DNA of 64,000 bases, taken from contig CAZTCJ010000008.1 of assembly GCA_964612085.1 (NCBI GenBank), positions 1 to 64,000 of the forward strand, given 5' to 3'. Positions within the stretch are counted from its first letter, which is position 1, and each line of letters starts with the position of its first letter. This DNA comes from CAZTCJ01 sp964612085 (GTDB lineage Bacteria > Pseudomonadota > Alphaproteobacteria > JAJFIK01). Positions 1 to 7,678 of this stretch are shown piece by piece. Under the pieces are notes generated by a model that did no database searches, was not told where the DNA came from, and saw nothing but the letters and a program-made list of their open reading frames with translations. The translations under genes and the position numbers were made by a program.

Positions 1-218
1 CCCCCGCAACCAATCCTTTTTCCCGATCCTTTCGTATCACCTTATGGGCTGGATGCTTTAGCACGGCTCAGACGATAGTGCCTGCTGGCCATGTCTTCTT
101 CATACAGGTATCTTCTGTAGAAAGACCATGTGCGGGATCAAAGACTTGTGACCTGCAGGTACTGTCCGGTTTGCTTATGGTCATGTGAAATCTATGGCGC
201 AGTATGAAGGGGAAGGCG

Positions 219-1454
219 ATGGGCCGTCTGGCGCGAACAGCATGGATGGTATCCGTAAGCCTTTCGCTCGCTTTGTGTTCTGTACAAAGCGCCGGCGCGC
301 AAGACTTTGTGGACAGCTTTTTCAAGGACGCCAAACCGATCCTGGATTTGCGCTTGCGCTATGAATTCGTGAACCAGGAAGGGTTTCCCAACGATGCCCA
401 GGCGGTGACGCTTCGGGGGCGGGCGGGATTTGAAAGCGGTGAAGTCTTCGGGCTCAAGCTTTTGCTGGAGCTGGAAGGTGTGACCGATGTGGGTGTCGAT
501 GAATTCAACAGCACCACGAACGGGCGGACCGCCTTTCCGGTCGTGCCGGATCCGGACGGTATCGAACTGAACCGGGCTCAGATCACCTATAGCGGTCTTC
601 CCGATACAAAAGTCACGATCGGCCGCCAGCGGATCATCCTGAACAATGCCCGTTTTGTCGGCAATGTCGGCTTCCGGCAGAATGAGCAGACCTATGATGC
701 TGCCCGCGTCACCAATACCAGCCTGGGCCCGGTCAAGTTGACTTATGTATTCATCGACCAGGTCCAGCGGATTTTCGGCAATGAAAGCCCCATGGGCCAA
801 TTCGAAAGCAAGAGCCATGTGGGCCAGGTGGACTGGACCTTCGCGCCCGGTCAAACCCTGTCGGCCTATGCGCTTTACCTCGATCTGGACGAATCGCCCG
901 CGCAATCCACCCGGACGATCGGCGCTCGCGCCACCGGCAGGATCCCAGTGAGCGAAAAGATAACCCTTCCGTATGAAGCGGAATATGCTTTCCAGACGGA
1001 CTATGCGCAGAATGCGGGCGATATCGATCTCAATTATTTCCACGTGGCGGGCGGTGCCGATACGGGCGCGGTCTTCGCCAAGGGGGGCTTTGAGTTTCTC
1101 GGCGGGGACGGCGCGGTCGGGTTTTCGACGCCCCTCGGCACCCTGGCGAAATTTCAAGGCCGGGCCGATGCATTTCTGGTGACGCCTGCAGCGGGGATCA
1201 AGGACCGCTACGGAGAGGTAGGCGCGCGCTGGCGCGATCTGCCGTTCGGCAAACAACTTTCCGCCTCCATCATTTATCATGATTTCGATAGCGAGGAAGG
1301 AGACGTCGATCTGGGCCGGGAAATCGACGCCAAACTCAATCTGGCGATCACCGACCGCGTGAGCGCCGAAGCCATGGCCGCGTTTTTCGAAGGCCAGGCC
1401 GCGGGTCCCGCCGACCGGACCAAGGTTTGGGCCGGTCTTCAGTATAGATACTGA
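219..1454 (+). CDS. Outer-membrane porin, alginate-export-like beta-barrel
   Basis: A 411-residue secreted beta-barrel protein. A signal peptide (MGRLARTAWMVSV start, hydrophobic core, cleavage near AGA-QD) is followed by alternating amphipathic strands, and the chain ends in QYRY, the C-terminal aromatic typical of BAM-assembled outer-membrane proteins. Overall pattern (LDLRLRYEF early, then GRQRIILNN about residue 130) resembles the alginate_exp/porin superfamily; substrate unknown. The frame is open from an ATG at 204, but the ATG at 219 has a GGGGAAGG ribosome site just upstream and gives the better signal peptide, so I use 219. It runs towards the RTX gene on the other strand, with a shared hairpin between them. 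Confidence 0.75.
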   Translation: MGRLARTAWMVSVSLSLALCSVQSAGAQDFVDSFFKDAKPILDLRLRYEFVNQEGFPNDAQAVTLRGRAGFESGEVFGLKLLLELEGVTDVGVDEFNSTTNGRTAFPVVPDPDGIELNRAQITYSGLPDTKVTIGRQRIILNNARFVGNVGFRQNEQTYDAARVTNTSLGPVKLTYVFIDQVQRIFGNESPMGQFESKSHVGQVDWTFAPGQTLSAYALYLDLDESPAQSTRTIGARATGRIPVSEKITLPYEAEYAFQTDYAQNAGDIDLNYFHVAGGADTGAVFAKGGFEFLGGDGAVGFSTPLGTLAKFQGRADAFLVTPAAGIKDRYGEVGARWRDLPFGKQLSASIIYHDFDSEEGDVDLGREIDAKLNLAITDRVSAEAMAAFFEGQAAGPADRTKVWAGLQYRY

Positions 1455-1456
1455 CG

Positions 1457-1488
1457 AAAATGTGCCGGACCTCGCAAGGCCCGGCACA
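1457..1488 (-). terminator. Rho-independent terminator of the minus-strand RTX gene
   Basis: Inverted repeat TGTGCCGG...CCGGCACA (1461-1468 and 1481-1488) with an inner CCT/AGG extension. Read on the minus strand it starts 9 nt after the RTX stop codon and is followed by TTTT (1457-1460). It sits between two convergent genes and may also slow plus-strand transcripts from the porin, although no T-run follows on that strand. Confidence 0.8.
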
Positions 1489-1496
1489 GCATGGTC

Positions 1497-3158
1497 TTAG
1501 AAGCTGAAGAGATCGGCGCTCAGATCATCGAGATCGAGGCCCCGGATGTCGAGCGTGTTGCCGTCGCCCAGATCCAGCGTGACGCTTTTCCGGCTTTCTT
1601 CCACAGACGCAAGAATAGCGTCGAAGCTCGTGTCGAACGCGCTGAGATCGATCGTGTCTTCATCTTCGTCGAACCGGCGGATGACATCCTCACCGCCATT
1701 GAAGACAAAGGTATCGGCCTCTTTCCCGCCTCTCAGCAGGTCGTTGCCGGCACCGCCGTCCAGCAGCGATCCGTCTTTTGAGGCGGTGAGCACATCGTCG
1801 CCATCTTCACCGAACAGGGAATCCGACCCACGGCCGCCGCGGATTACGTCGTTGCCCGCGCCGCCGAAGATCGTGTCGTCACCGTCGCCACCTTTGATCC
1901 GGTCGTCCCCGTCACCGCCGAAGATGGTGTCATCGCCGTCACGGCCTTTCACACGGTCATTGCCGCCGCCGCCATCAATCACGTCATCGCTGTCGTCGCC
2001 GCGCAACCGGTCACGGCCGTCATCGCCTGAAATTTCGAAGGCGAAATTGTCGACCGTGAAGGCGGGCAAGGCATCAATCGCGTCCTGGCCCGTCACATCC
2101 GTCAGGGCATTGAGGATGGTGAACGCCGCTTCACCGTCGGAGAGATCCGGCGTATAGACCAGACGGTTCAGATCGAGTGCGGAGTTGAAGTAGAGGAAGA
2201 AGCCTTCACCGGCCTCCTCGACTTGCTCGGCGATCAGGCGCGCGGCTGAGCGGGCATTGAACACCGTGTCCGGATTATTATCATCGTCCGCATCCTGCAG
2301 TACGATGACATTGGCATCGCTGCCGGTGAGATCTTCAGCCAGGGCATTCGCGAACACAAGGTCATCGTCCACGCCGAAATCGGCCGGGTCGAGCAGGAAG
2401 CGGTCCTCGGCGATGGAGAAATCCGCGATCTGATCCGGGCCGGAGCCGAAGGACGTGTCGTCGAACGCGATCGTATCGGCGCCGTCGCCAAGCGTGATGT
2501 CGTCGGCTCCGGCCTGTCCGCGCACCAGGTCATCGCCGCCTTGGGCATCGATCACGTCATCGCCGCTGGACCCGGTCAAGACATCGTTGCCGTCATCGCC
2601 CGTGAATTCCAAAGCGAAATTCGCCGCCGTGAACGTGGGCAGGGCATCGATCGCATCCTGACCCGTCAGATCGGTCAAAGCGCCGAGAACCGTGAAGGCC
2701 GCTTCGCCATCGGACAAATCCGTTGAAAAAACAAGGCGATTGAGATCGAACGCGGAGTTGAAATAGACGAAAAAGCCAGCGCCGGCGTCTTCGACCTGTT
2801 CTCCAATCAGGCGGGCGGCGGAGCGGGCATTGAACACCGTATCCGGATTATTATCGTCATCCGCATCCTGCAGTACGATGACATTGGCATCGCTGCCGGC
2901 CAGGTTTTCGGCCAGGGCGTTGGTGAAGAGAAGGTCGCCGTCCACGCCGAAATCGGCTGCATTCAGCAAAAAGCGTTCGTCCGCGATTGAAAAATCCGTG
3001 ATCTGGTCCGGACCGCTGCCAAAAGATGTGGCGTCGAATGCGACCGTGTCCGCGCCTGCGCCGAGCGTGATCTGATCGGCGCCTTCCAGGCCGCGAATTG
3101 TGTCATTCCCGTCAGTGCCGTTAAGGATGTCATCGCCTGCCGTTCCGATGATAGTCAT
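1497..3158 (-). CDS. RTX calcium-binding secreted protein with duplicated 159-residue module
   Basis: A 553-residue, very acidic protein without an N-terminal signal peptide, as expected for a type I secretion substrate. Residues 1-26 are an RTX-like stretch (GTAGDDILNGTDGNDTI). Residues 27-185 and 218-376 are two copies of one module, 191 residues apart. Residues about 378-480 are a run of GGxGxDxUx nonapeptides that form a calcium-binding beta-roll. The last 70 residues end in hydrophobic LFSF, typical of the type I signal. GGAG lies 8 nt before the ATG. The same module occurs in the RTX protein at 5092-7608, on the other side of the ECF sigma/anti-sigma pair. The likely exporter is the ABC/HlyD pair at 30349-33630. 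No enzymatic domain is recognised; an adhesive or matrix role is inference. Confidence 0.85.
   Translation of the reverse strand: MTIIGTAGDDILNGTDGNDTIRGLEGADQITLGAGADTVAFDATSFGSGPDQITDFSIADERFLLNAADFGVDGDLLFTNALAENLAGSDANVIVLQDADDDNNPDTVFNARSAARLIGEQVEDAGAGFFVYFNSAFDLNRLVFSTDLSDGEAAFTVLGALTDLTGQDAIDALPTFTAANFALEFTGDDGNDVLTGSSGDDVIDAQGGDDLVRGQAGADDITLGDGADTIAFDDTSFGSGPDQIADFSIAEDRFLLDPADFGVDDDLVFANALAEDLTGSDANVIVLQDADDDNNPDTVFNARSAARLIAEQVEEAGEGFFLYFNSALDLNRLVYTPDLSDGEAAFTILNALTDVTGQDAIDALPAFTVDNFAFEISGDDGRDRLRGDDSDDVIDGGGGNDRVKGRDGDDTIFGGDGDDRIKGGDGDDTIFGGAGNDVIRGGRGSDSLFGEDGDDVLTASKDGSLLDGGAGNDLLRGGKEADTFVFNGGEDVIRRFDEDEDTIDLSAFDTSFDAILASVEESRKSVTLDLGDGNTLDIRGLDLDDLSADLFSF
2031..2507 (-). 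repeat. RTX-associated module, copy B
   Basis: Residues 218-376 of the same protein, the same length as copy A and 573 bp downstream of it. It differs at scattered positions (for example LLDPADFGVDDDL against LLNAADFGVDGDL) but keeps the invariant central core. This indicates an in-gene duplication that has since diverged. Confidence 0.85.
2604..3080 (-). repeat. RTX-associated module, copy A
   Basis: Residues 27-185 of the minus-strand RTX protein. It begins GADQITLG, has a central core GSDANVIVLQDAD...DTVFNARSAARLI that is identical in all three copies, and ends LTGQDAIDALPTFT..NF. Similar C-terminal segments (FNS..xLNRLVxxxDL, then LTxLTGxxAIxxL) occur in many bacterial RTX proteins, as I recall. 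Confidence 0.85.
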
Positions 3159-3189
3159 GATCGATCTCCTGCAAAATAAGGCCTAGGCT

Positions 3190-3207
3190 GACCGTCTTGA
3201 GACGGTC
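3190..3207. repeat. Inverted repeat in the leader of the RTX gene
   Basis: GACCGTCT-TG-AGACGGTC, 8-bp perfect arms, 31 nt before the RTX ATG (3158). It could be an operator or an RNA hairpin just before the ribosome site. No matching element was seen ahead of the second RTX gene. Confidence 0.5.
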
Positions 3208-3396
3208 ACCGTAACGCCGTAAACGGATTATCCGGGGCATGGGGGACCCTTCCCGTATCCGACGGGAGAGAACAGCCTGAGACGCCGTTTTATTCGGTTG
3301 AGGCAGGAAAAAAGGCCGTAAAACTCATTGTGATCGGCCGGTTCGGAAAAAATCGGACCGCCGGACTTGCCACTTGCAGCGGGCGGATTAAGTCCG

Positions 3397-4275
3397 TCAG
3401 ATCAGGCGGCTGTAGAGCACATCGGACAAGGCCTTGATCTGGTCCGGCTCCGTTTTGCCGATCACCACATAGCCGAAGCCGTCCTTGTCCCAGCCGATCA
3501 GGTTGAGATCGTTGATGGCGGCAGGGGCAGGCGGTTTTTCCGTGGCGGCCTTGGGGCTCTTGATGATGCAGAGCAGGATCGGCTCGCCGCTCTCGCCCAG
3601 ATAGGCGATCTGCGCCAGGGGCATGCCGTTGAAATTTAGAATTTCCGCGCGCGCCAGCCTGTATCCCTCCACCGTCAGATCGCTTTGCGGCAAGGGCAGG
3701 CCCAGCTCCCGTTCCACATGGGCAAGGTCGCTGGCGATTTGCGCCTCGGACGGCTCTTCGTTCACGAAGGTCGAGCGGCCGTAAAGCTCCGCATAGTCCG
3801 CGACGGCTTTTTTCCAGCCGCGTTTGGCCGGAGCGGGCTCAGGCTTTGCGGGCTCGGGCGTTGGTTCCGATACGGAGGGTGGCGGGACCGGGCGTTCGGC
3901 CGTTATCACGGGACCCGTCTCTTCCCGGATGATCTCGTCGATGAAGACACCGAGCGCGAAGGCGATGATGATGCTGGCGGCCATCAGCCACCATTCCGGC
4001 GATATGCTGCCGCGATGCTCCAAGTCGACCGTTTCGACCGCGCTGTCGAGCAGCGGTTCCAGGTCGTCGGAGGACGGCGTGACGGCCGCCAGGGCATCGG
4101 ATGCCTGCTCGAGCGGCGGGGCGAGCGGATCGAGCCTGAGCAGACGCGCTTCCAGATCCCGGTCCTCTTCCAGGGCCGCCTCGATTTGCGCATGCGTCTC
4201 CGTGTCCAGCTCACCGTTCAGATAAGCCAGAAGATCAGCATCCGTGAACCGGGTATTCTCTGGTGTCTGCGTCAT
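3397..4275 (-). CDS. Anti-sigma factor, single-pass membrane protein
   Basis: A 292-residue protein whose start overlaps the stop of the ECF sigma gene by ATGA, so the pair is translationally coupled. The N-terminal ~90 residues (TDADLLAYLNGELD, then alternating acidic and Leu helices) look like the cytoplasmic sigma-binding domain. One membrane helix follows (about 95-114, WWLMAASIIIAFALGVFIDE), then a Pro-rich periplasmic linker (PEPAKPEPAPAK) and a C-terminal domain of about 130 residues (ends LSDVLYSRLI). There is no H-x3-C-x2-C zinc motif, so it is not a ZAS-type anti-sigma. By family it holds the sigma factor at the membrane until a signal releases it. Targets may be the flanking RTX genes; that is inference from position. 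Confidence 0.8.
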   Translation of the reverse strand: MTQTPENTRFTDADLLAYLNGELDTETHAQIEAALEEDRDLEARLLRLDPLAPPLEQASDALAAVTPSSDDLEPLLDSAVETVDLEHRGSISPEWWLMAASIIIAFALGVFIDEIIREETGPVITAERPVPPPSVSEPTPEPAKPEPAPAKRGWKKAVADYAELYGRSTFVNEEPSEAQIASDLAHVERELGLPLPQSDLTVEGYRLARAEILNFNGMPLAQIAYLGESGEPILLCIIKSPKAATEKPPAPAAINDLNLIGWDKDGFGYVVIGKTEPDQIKALSDVLYSRLI

Positions 4276-4808
4276 TCGTGGCCCCCCCTGCTGTCGGTGG
4301 GGAAGGCGTCGCTGTTCAAATGGGCCAGGGCCCTGCGGGCGGAGGCCAGCCGGCTCATTACCGTGCCGATCGGTATGCCCAGGGTCTCGGCCGCTTCCTT
4401 ATAAGTCAGTCCCTCAATATAGACTAAACCGACTGTAATGCGTTGTGTATCGGGCAGTTTCTGAAGTTCGTCCAGAACCTGCGTGGCCAGCGCCGATTGT
4501 TCCGCGTTCGCGCCTAAGTCGCTATGGATGGAGGCGGCCTGATCCAGATCCGCCGAGGCGCGGCGCACGGTCTCGGCCCGTATGTGGTTTTTCCAGACCG
4601 ACGCCATGATCGCGAAGGCCCAGCTATCGAGGCGGGTTCCGCCCTCGAACTGGTCGGCGCGCTCCAGGGCGCGCACGCATGTGGCCTGGACGAGATCGTC
4701 CGCAGCCGATGGATCGCCCGTCAGCGAGAGACCAAACCGCCAAAGGCGCGGCAAGAGCGGTTTCAAGCCCTCGCCAACGGCTTCTCTATGTGCACTGCGC
4801 GCGCCCAT
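4272..4808 (-). CDS. ECF-family RNA polymerase sigma factor
   Basis: A 178-residue protein with region 2 (LWRFGLSLTGDPSAADDLVQ, then TRLDSWAFAIMASVWKNHIR) and region 4 (LPDTQRITVGLVYIEGLTYKEAAETLGIPIGTVMSRLASAR), the standard two-domain ECF layout of about 170-200 residues. The YKEAAETLGIPIGTVMSRL segment is the helix-turn-helix that reads the -35 element. It is followed by its anti-sigma with a 4-nt overlap. The ATG at 4808 has no obvious ribosome site. A GGAAC on the minus strand about 20 nt upstream recalls ECF -35 boxes but lies too close for a normal leader. Both neighbours are RTX genes. Confidence 0.9.
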   Translation of the reverse strand: MGARSAHREAVGEGLKPLLPRLWRFGLSLTGDPSAADDLVQATCVRALERADQFEGGTRLDSWAFAIMASVWKNHIRAETVRRASADLDQAASIHSDLGANAEQSALATQVLDELQKLPDTQRITVGLVYIEGLTYKEAAETLGIPIGTVMSRLASARRALAHLNSDAFPTDSRGGHE

Positions 4809-5091
4809 GGGAGCGTTTTTGCCCCGTTCCTAACAAATACGAAGGACTGCTGTGTAAGCGCGATGCCCCAGGTTGGCAAGCAGATCCTGCGACTTTTGTG
4901 TGTTCACGCATGTGTCATCGGATCTTTGGCGTCCTTTGGCGCGCTGGAGCGAATAAATCCGGCGATGAAGTGTTTTCAAACGGCTGGAGATCGCGGGGCG
5001 TGTTTTTTCCGAGGCATCTCCACGCTGGCGCGCTTGAGCCAATTGTCTGGCTTGAGCGCGCTTTACTTGAAAATACAGGAGGTTGGGTCAG

Positions 5092-7608
5092 ATGAGTTTT
5101 GATAATTTTCTGCGTGGCGGCGAGGGCGACGACATCCTCACCGGCGGGTTTGGCGATGACTTGGTTTTCGGGTTTGGCGGCAATGACCGGCTGAGCGGCC
5201 GGTTGGGCGCCGACATTCTGCTGGGCGGCCGTGGCAACGATGTCCTTCTAGGCGGCGGCGGCCGTGACGTGCTCGACGGCGGCACGGGCGATGACCTGCT
5301 CCTGGGCGGGCGCGGCGGCGACACCCTGATCGGCGGCACGGGCACGGATTCCGTGGACGGCGGTTTGGGCCGCGACCGTCTGGTCGTCAACACCATCGAT
5401 GCAGGCGATATCTTCGATGGCGGCACCGGCGGCTTTGTACTGACCAATTCGAATGTGGTCGTGACCGATCCGAACGGAGCTGTGACCGCTGACCAAATTC
5501 TCGCGGAAGCGTTGGCGGGCAACATTTATTTCAACGTGCATTCGACGGCCTTCCCCGCCGGTGAAGTGCGCGGCCAGCTCGAACTGGTCGAGGATGAGCG
5601 CGACGCCAACGGCTATGGCGAGGTGACCTTCGTTTCCGCGCTTGACGGCGACCAGGAAGTGCAGGATCCGCCCGTGGTTACGGACGCCACCGGCGAAGGC
5701 CTGGTGACCTTCAATGTGGCGCCGGACGGTGTCATCACCTATGACCTGGTGCTTTCGGTTGAAGGTGTGACGGAAGACACACTCACGGTACTGCATTTCC
5801 ACAATGCGCCGGCGGGAGCCAACGGCCCCGTGGTCGTGGATATTGCCAGCGATGCCGGCTTTCCTCCGGGCTCGACCAGTTTCGAAGGCACTGAGTTCGA
5901 AGTGGCGGGCGATGTTGACACGGTCGATCTCTCCGGTTTCGCGGAAGGCGTGTTCGTCGATCTCGATGAGGCTTTCGCGGGCATCGCTGCGCCGGGCTTG
6001 AGCCAGGACGGCTTCATCCGGAACATCGAGTCCGTCGGCGGCGGCGAGATCACCTTCGAGGCCAATCTGATCGACGTGGAGAACGTCATCGGCACGGCGT
6101 TCAACGACCGCCTGTTCGGCAATGCGGAAGACAATATTCTGCAGGGCCGGGGCGGTAATGACGTGTTCCACGCTTTCGCGGGCAACGATGTCTATAATGG
6201 CGGTCTGGGTACGGATCTTGCCCTGTTCAACCAAGCGGTCGTCGGAATCGATGCCGATCTGGCGGAAGGCCGGGTCATTGCCGGTGACGACATCAATGTT
6301 CTGATCTCCATCGAAAATCTGAACGGCGGCAATTCCGGCGATGTGATCAGCGGCGATGACGGCGTCAATGTGCTGAACGGCCGTGGCGGCGACGACATTA
6401 TCCGGGGCCGGGAAGGGGCCGATGAAATCACCCTTGGCGAGGGTGCCGATACGGTGGCGTTCGACGGCACGTCCTTCGGGTCGGGTCCGGATCAGATCGC
6501 GGACTTCTCCATTGCCGAGGACCGCTTCCTGCTCAATGCCGCTGACTTCGGTGTGGACGGCGATCTCGCCTTCGCCAATGCTCTGGCGGAAGATCTGGCT
6601 GGCAGCGATGCCAATGTGATCGTTCTGCAGGATGCGGACGATGACAACAATCCGGACACGGTGTTCAATGCCCGTTCCGCCGCCCGCCTGATTGGCGAGC
6701 AAGTGGAGGAAGACGGCGCAGGCTTCTTCGTCTACTTCAATTCGGCCTTGAACCTGAACCGGCTCGTCCACACGGCCAATCTGGCCGATGGCGAAGCAGG
6801 CCTCACCATCCTCAATGCCCTGACGGATCTGACGGGCGAGGACGCCATCGCCGCTCTGCCGACCTTCACGGAAGCCAATTTCGCGTTCGAGGATGACGGT
6901 GACGATGGGGACGCCTTTGCTCCGGTTGCCTATTATCCGGCGACGGGCGATGTGGGCAGCGACACGCTGACCGATATCGCGGGCGACAATGACGGATCGT
7001 TGGAGAACGGCGCTGCTGTCGTGGCGGACGGTATTGCCGGTCCGGCCTTGCAGTTCGACGGCGTCGATGATTTCGCCGTGGTTGCGCATTCCAGCGACTT
7101 CGAGCTGGGCAGCGGCGCGGTGAGCTTCTGGTTCTCCACTGAAAAGGCCGGCTATCAGGGTCTTGTCTCCAAGGACTCGCTCGGTTTCGACGATGGCGGT
7201 CATCTGAACATCGAGCTTGATAATGACGGCCGGGTTGAAGTCCGCCTGCAGAGCACCGAGGCGAGCTTCGAGCTGGAAAGCGAGGCCTTGAGCTTCGGTG
7301 AGGCGCATCACGTCGTGGTGAACTTCGGTGAGGAAACCGGCCTGCAACTGTTCGTGGACGGTGTTCTTCAGGATGAGACCGATTTCACCGGCGGTCTTCT
7401 CGGTAACCAGGAGGCCTTCACCTTCGGGGCGAGCCAGCGCCGGTCTGACGATCTCTCCGTCGATCCGTTGGTCAATTTCTTCGAAGGCCAGCTCGACGAG
7501 ATCGCCATCTTCGATGAGGCGTTGAGCCAGGAAGAAGTCGAAACGGTCTTCGAGATCGGTGCGAGCGGCGCGGAACTGCCGCTGGAAGATGGCTTCGCTT
7601 TCGTGTAA
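5092..7608 (+). CDS. RTX protein with split CHRD-like, shared module and LamG-like domains
   Basis: An 838-residue secreted RTX protein. Order: RTX nonapeptides (about 8-100); a piece resembling the C-terminal third of a CHRD domain (about 115-166, YFNVHSTAFPAGEVRGQL); a piece resembling the N-terminal two thirds of CHRD (about 179-272, FVSALDGDQEV to LHFHNAPAGANGPVVV); a second RTX block (about 335-440); the 159-residue module shared with the minus-strand RTX protein; then a C-terminal LamG/concanavalin-like fold (about 605-825, LQFDGVDDFAVV, LQLFVDGVLQDE, FEGQLDEIAIFDEALS). The start is the ATG at 5092 with AGGAGG nine bases upstream; an in-frame TTG at 5083 would overlap that ribosome site. 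A strong terminator follows. Role unknown; carbohydrate or surface binding is suggested by LamG. Confidence 0.85.
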   Translation: MSFDNFLRGGEGDDILTGGFGDDLVFGFGGNDRLSGRLGADILLGGRGNDVLLGGGGRDVLDGGTGDDLLLGGRGGDTLIGGTGTDSVDGGLGRDRLVVNTIDAGDIFDGGTGGFVLTNSNVVVTDPNGAVTADQILAEALAGNIYFNVHSTAFPAGEVRGQLELVEDERDANGYGEVTFVSALDGDQEVQDPPVVTDATGEGLVTFNVAPDGVITYDLVLSVEGVTEDTLTVLHFHNAPAGANGPVVVDIASDAGFPPGSTSFEGTEFEVAGDVDTVDLSGFAEGVFVDLDEAFAGIAAPGLSQDGFIRNIESVGGGEITFEANLIDVENVIGTAFNDRLFGNAEDNILQGRGGNDVFHAFAGNDVYNGGLGTDLALFNQAVVGIDADLAEGRVIAGDDINVLISIENLNGGNSGDVISGDDGVNVLNGRGGDDIIRGREGADEITLGEGADTVAFDGTSFGSGPDQIADFSIAEDRFLLNAADFGVDGDLAFANALAEDLAGSDANVIVLQDADDDNNPDTVFNARSAARLIGEQVEEDGAGFFVYFNSALNLNRLVHTANLADGEAGLTILNALTDLTGEDAIAALPTFTEANFAFEDDGDDGDAFAPVAYYPATGDVGSDTLTDIAGDNDGSLENGAAVVADGIAGPALQFDGVDDFAVVAHSSDFELGSGAVSFWFSTEKAGYQGLVSKDSLGFDDGGHLNIELDNDGRVEVRLQSTEASFELESEALSFGEAHHVVVNFGEETGLQLFVDGVLQDETDFTGGLLGNQEAFTFGASQRRSDDLSVDPLVNFFEGQLDEIAIFDEALSQEEVETVFEIGASGAELPLEDGFAFV
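6415..6891 (+). repeat. RTX-associated module, copy C
   Basis: The same 159-residue module as copies A and B, here on the opposite strand and followed by LamG. It begins GADEITLGEGADTVAF and ends ALPTFTEANFAFE. The 31-residue core from GSDANV to ARLI is unchanged, which points to recent duplication or strong constraint. Confidence 0.85.
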
Positions 7609-7637
7609 CAGCCCCTCTCTGCACGGAACGAACCGGA

Positions 7638-7670
7638 ACACGCCCGCAGGTGTCTGCGGGCGTGTTTTTT
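7638..7670 (+). terminator. Rho-independent terminator after the plus-strand RTX gene
   Basis: Perfect 12-bp stem ACACGCCCGCAG / CTGCGGGCGTGT with a 4-nt loop (GTGT), followed by a T-run (7665-7670). It lies 30 nt after the RTX stop and 8 nt before the 3' end of the convergent symporter gene. Confidence 0.95.
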
Positions 7671-7678
7671 ATGCCGGA

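Noticed and set aside
5248..7641. 797-codon open frame antisense to the RTX gene
   Set aside because: It mirrors the high-GC repeat coding of the plus-strand gene, has no ribosome site and no family features.
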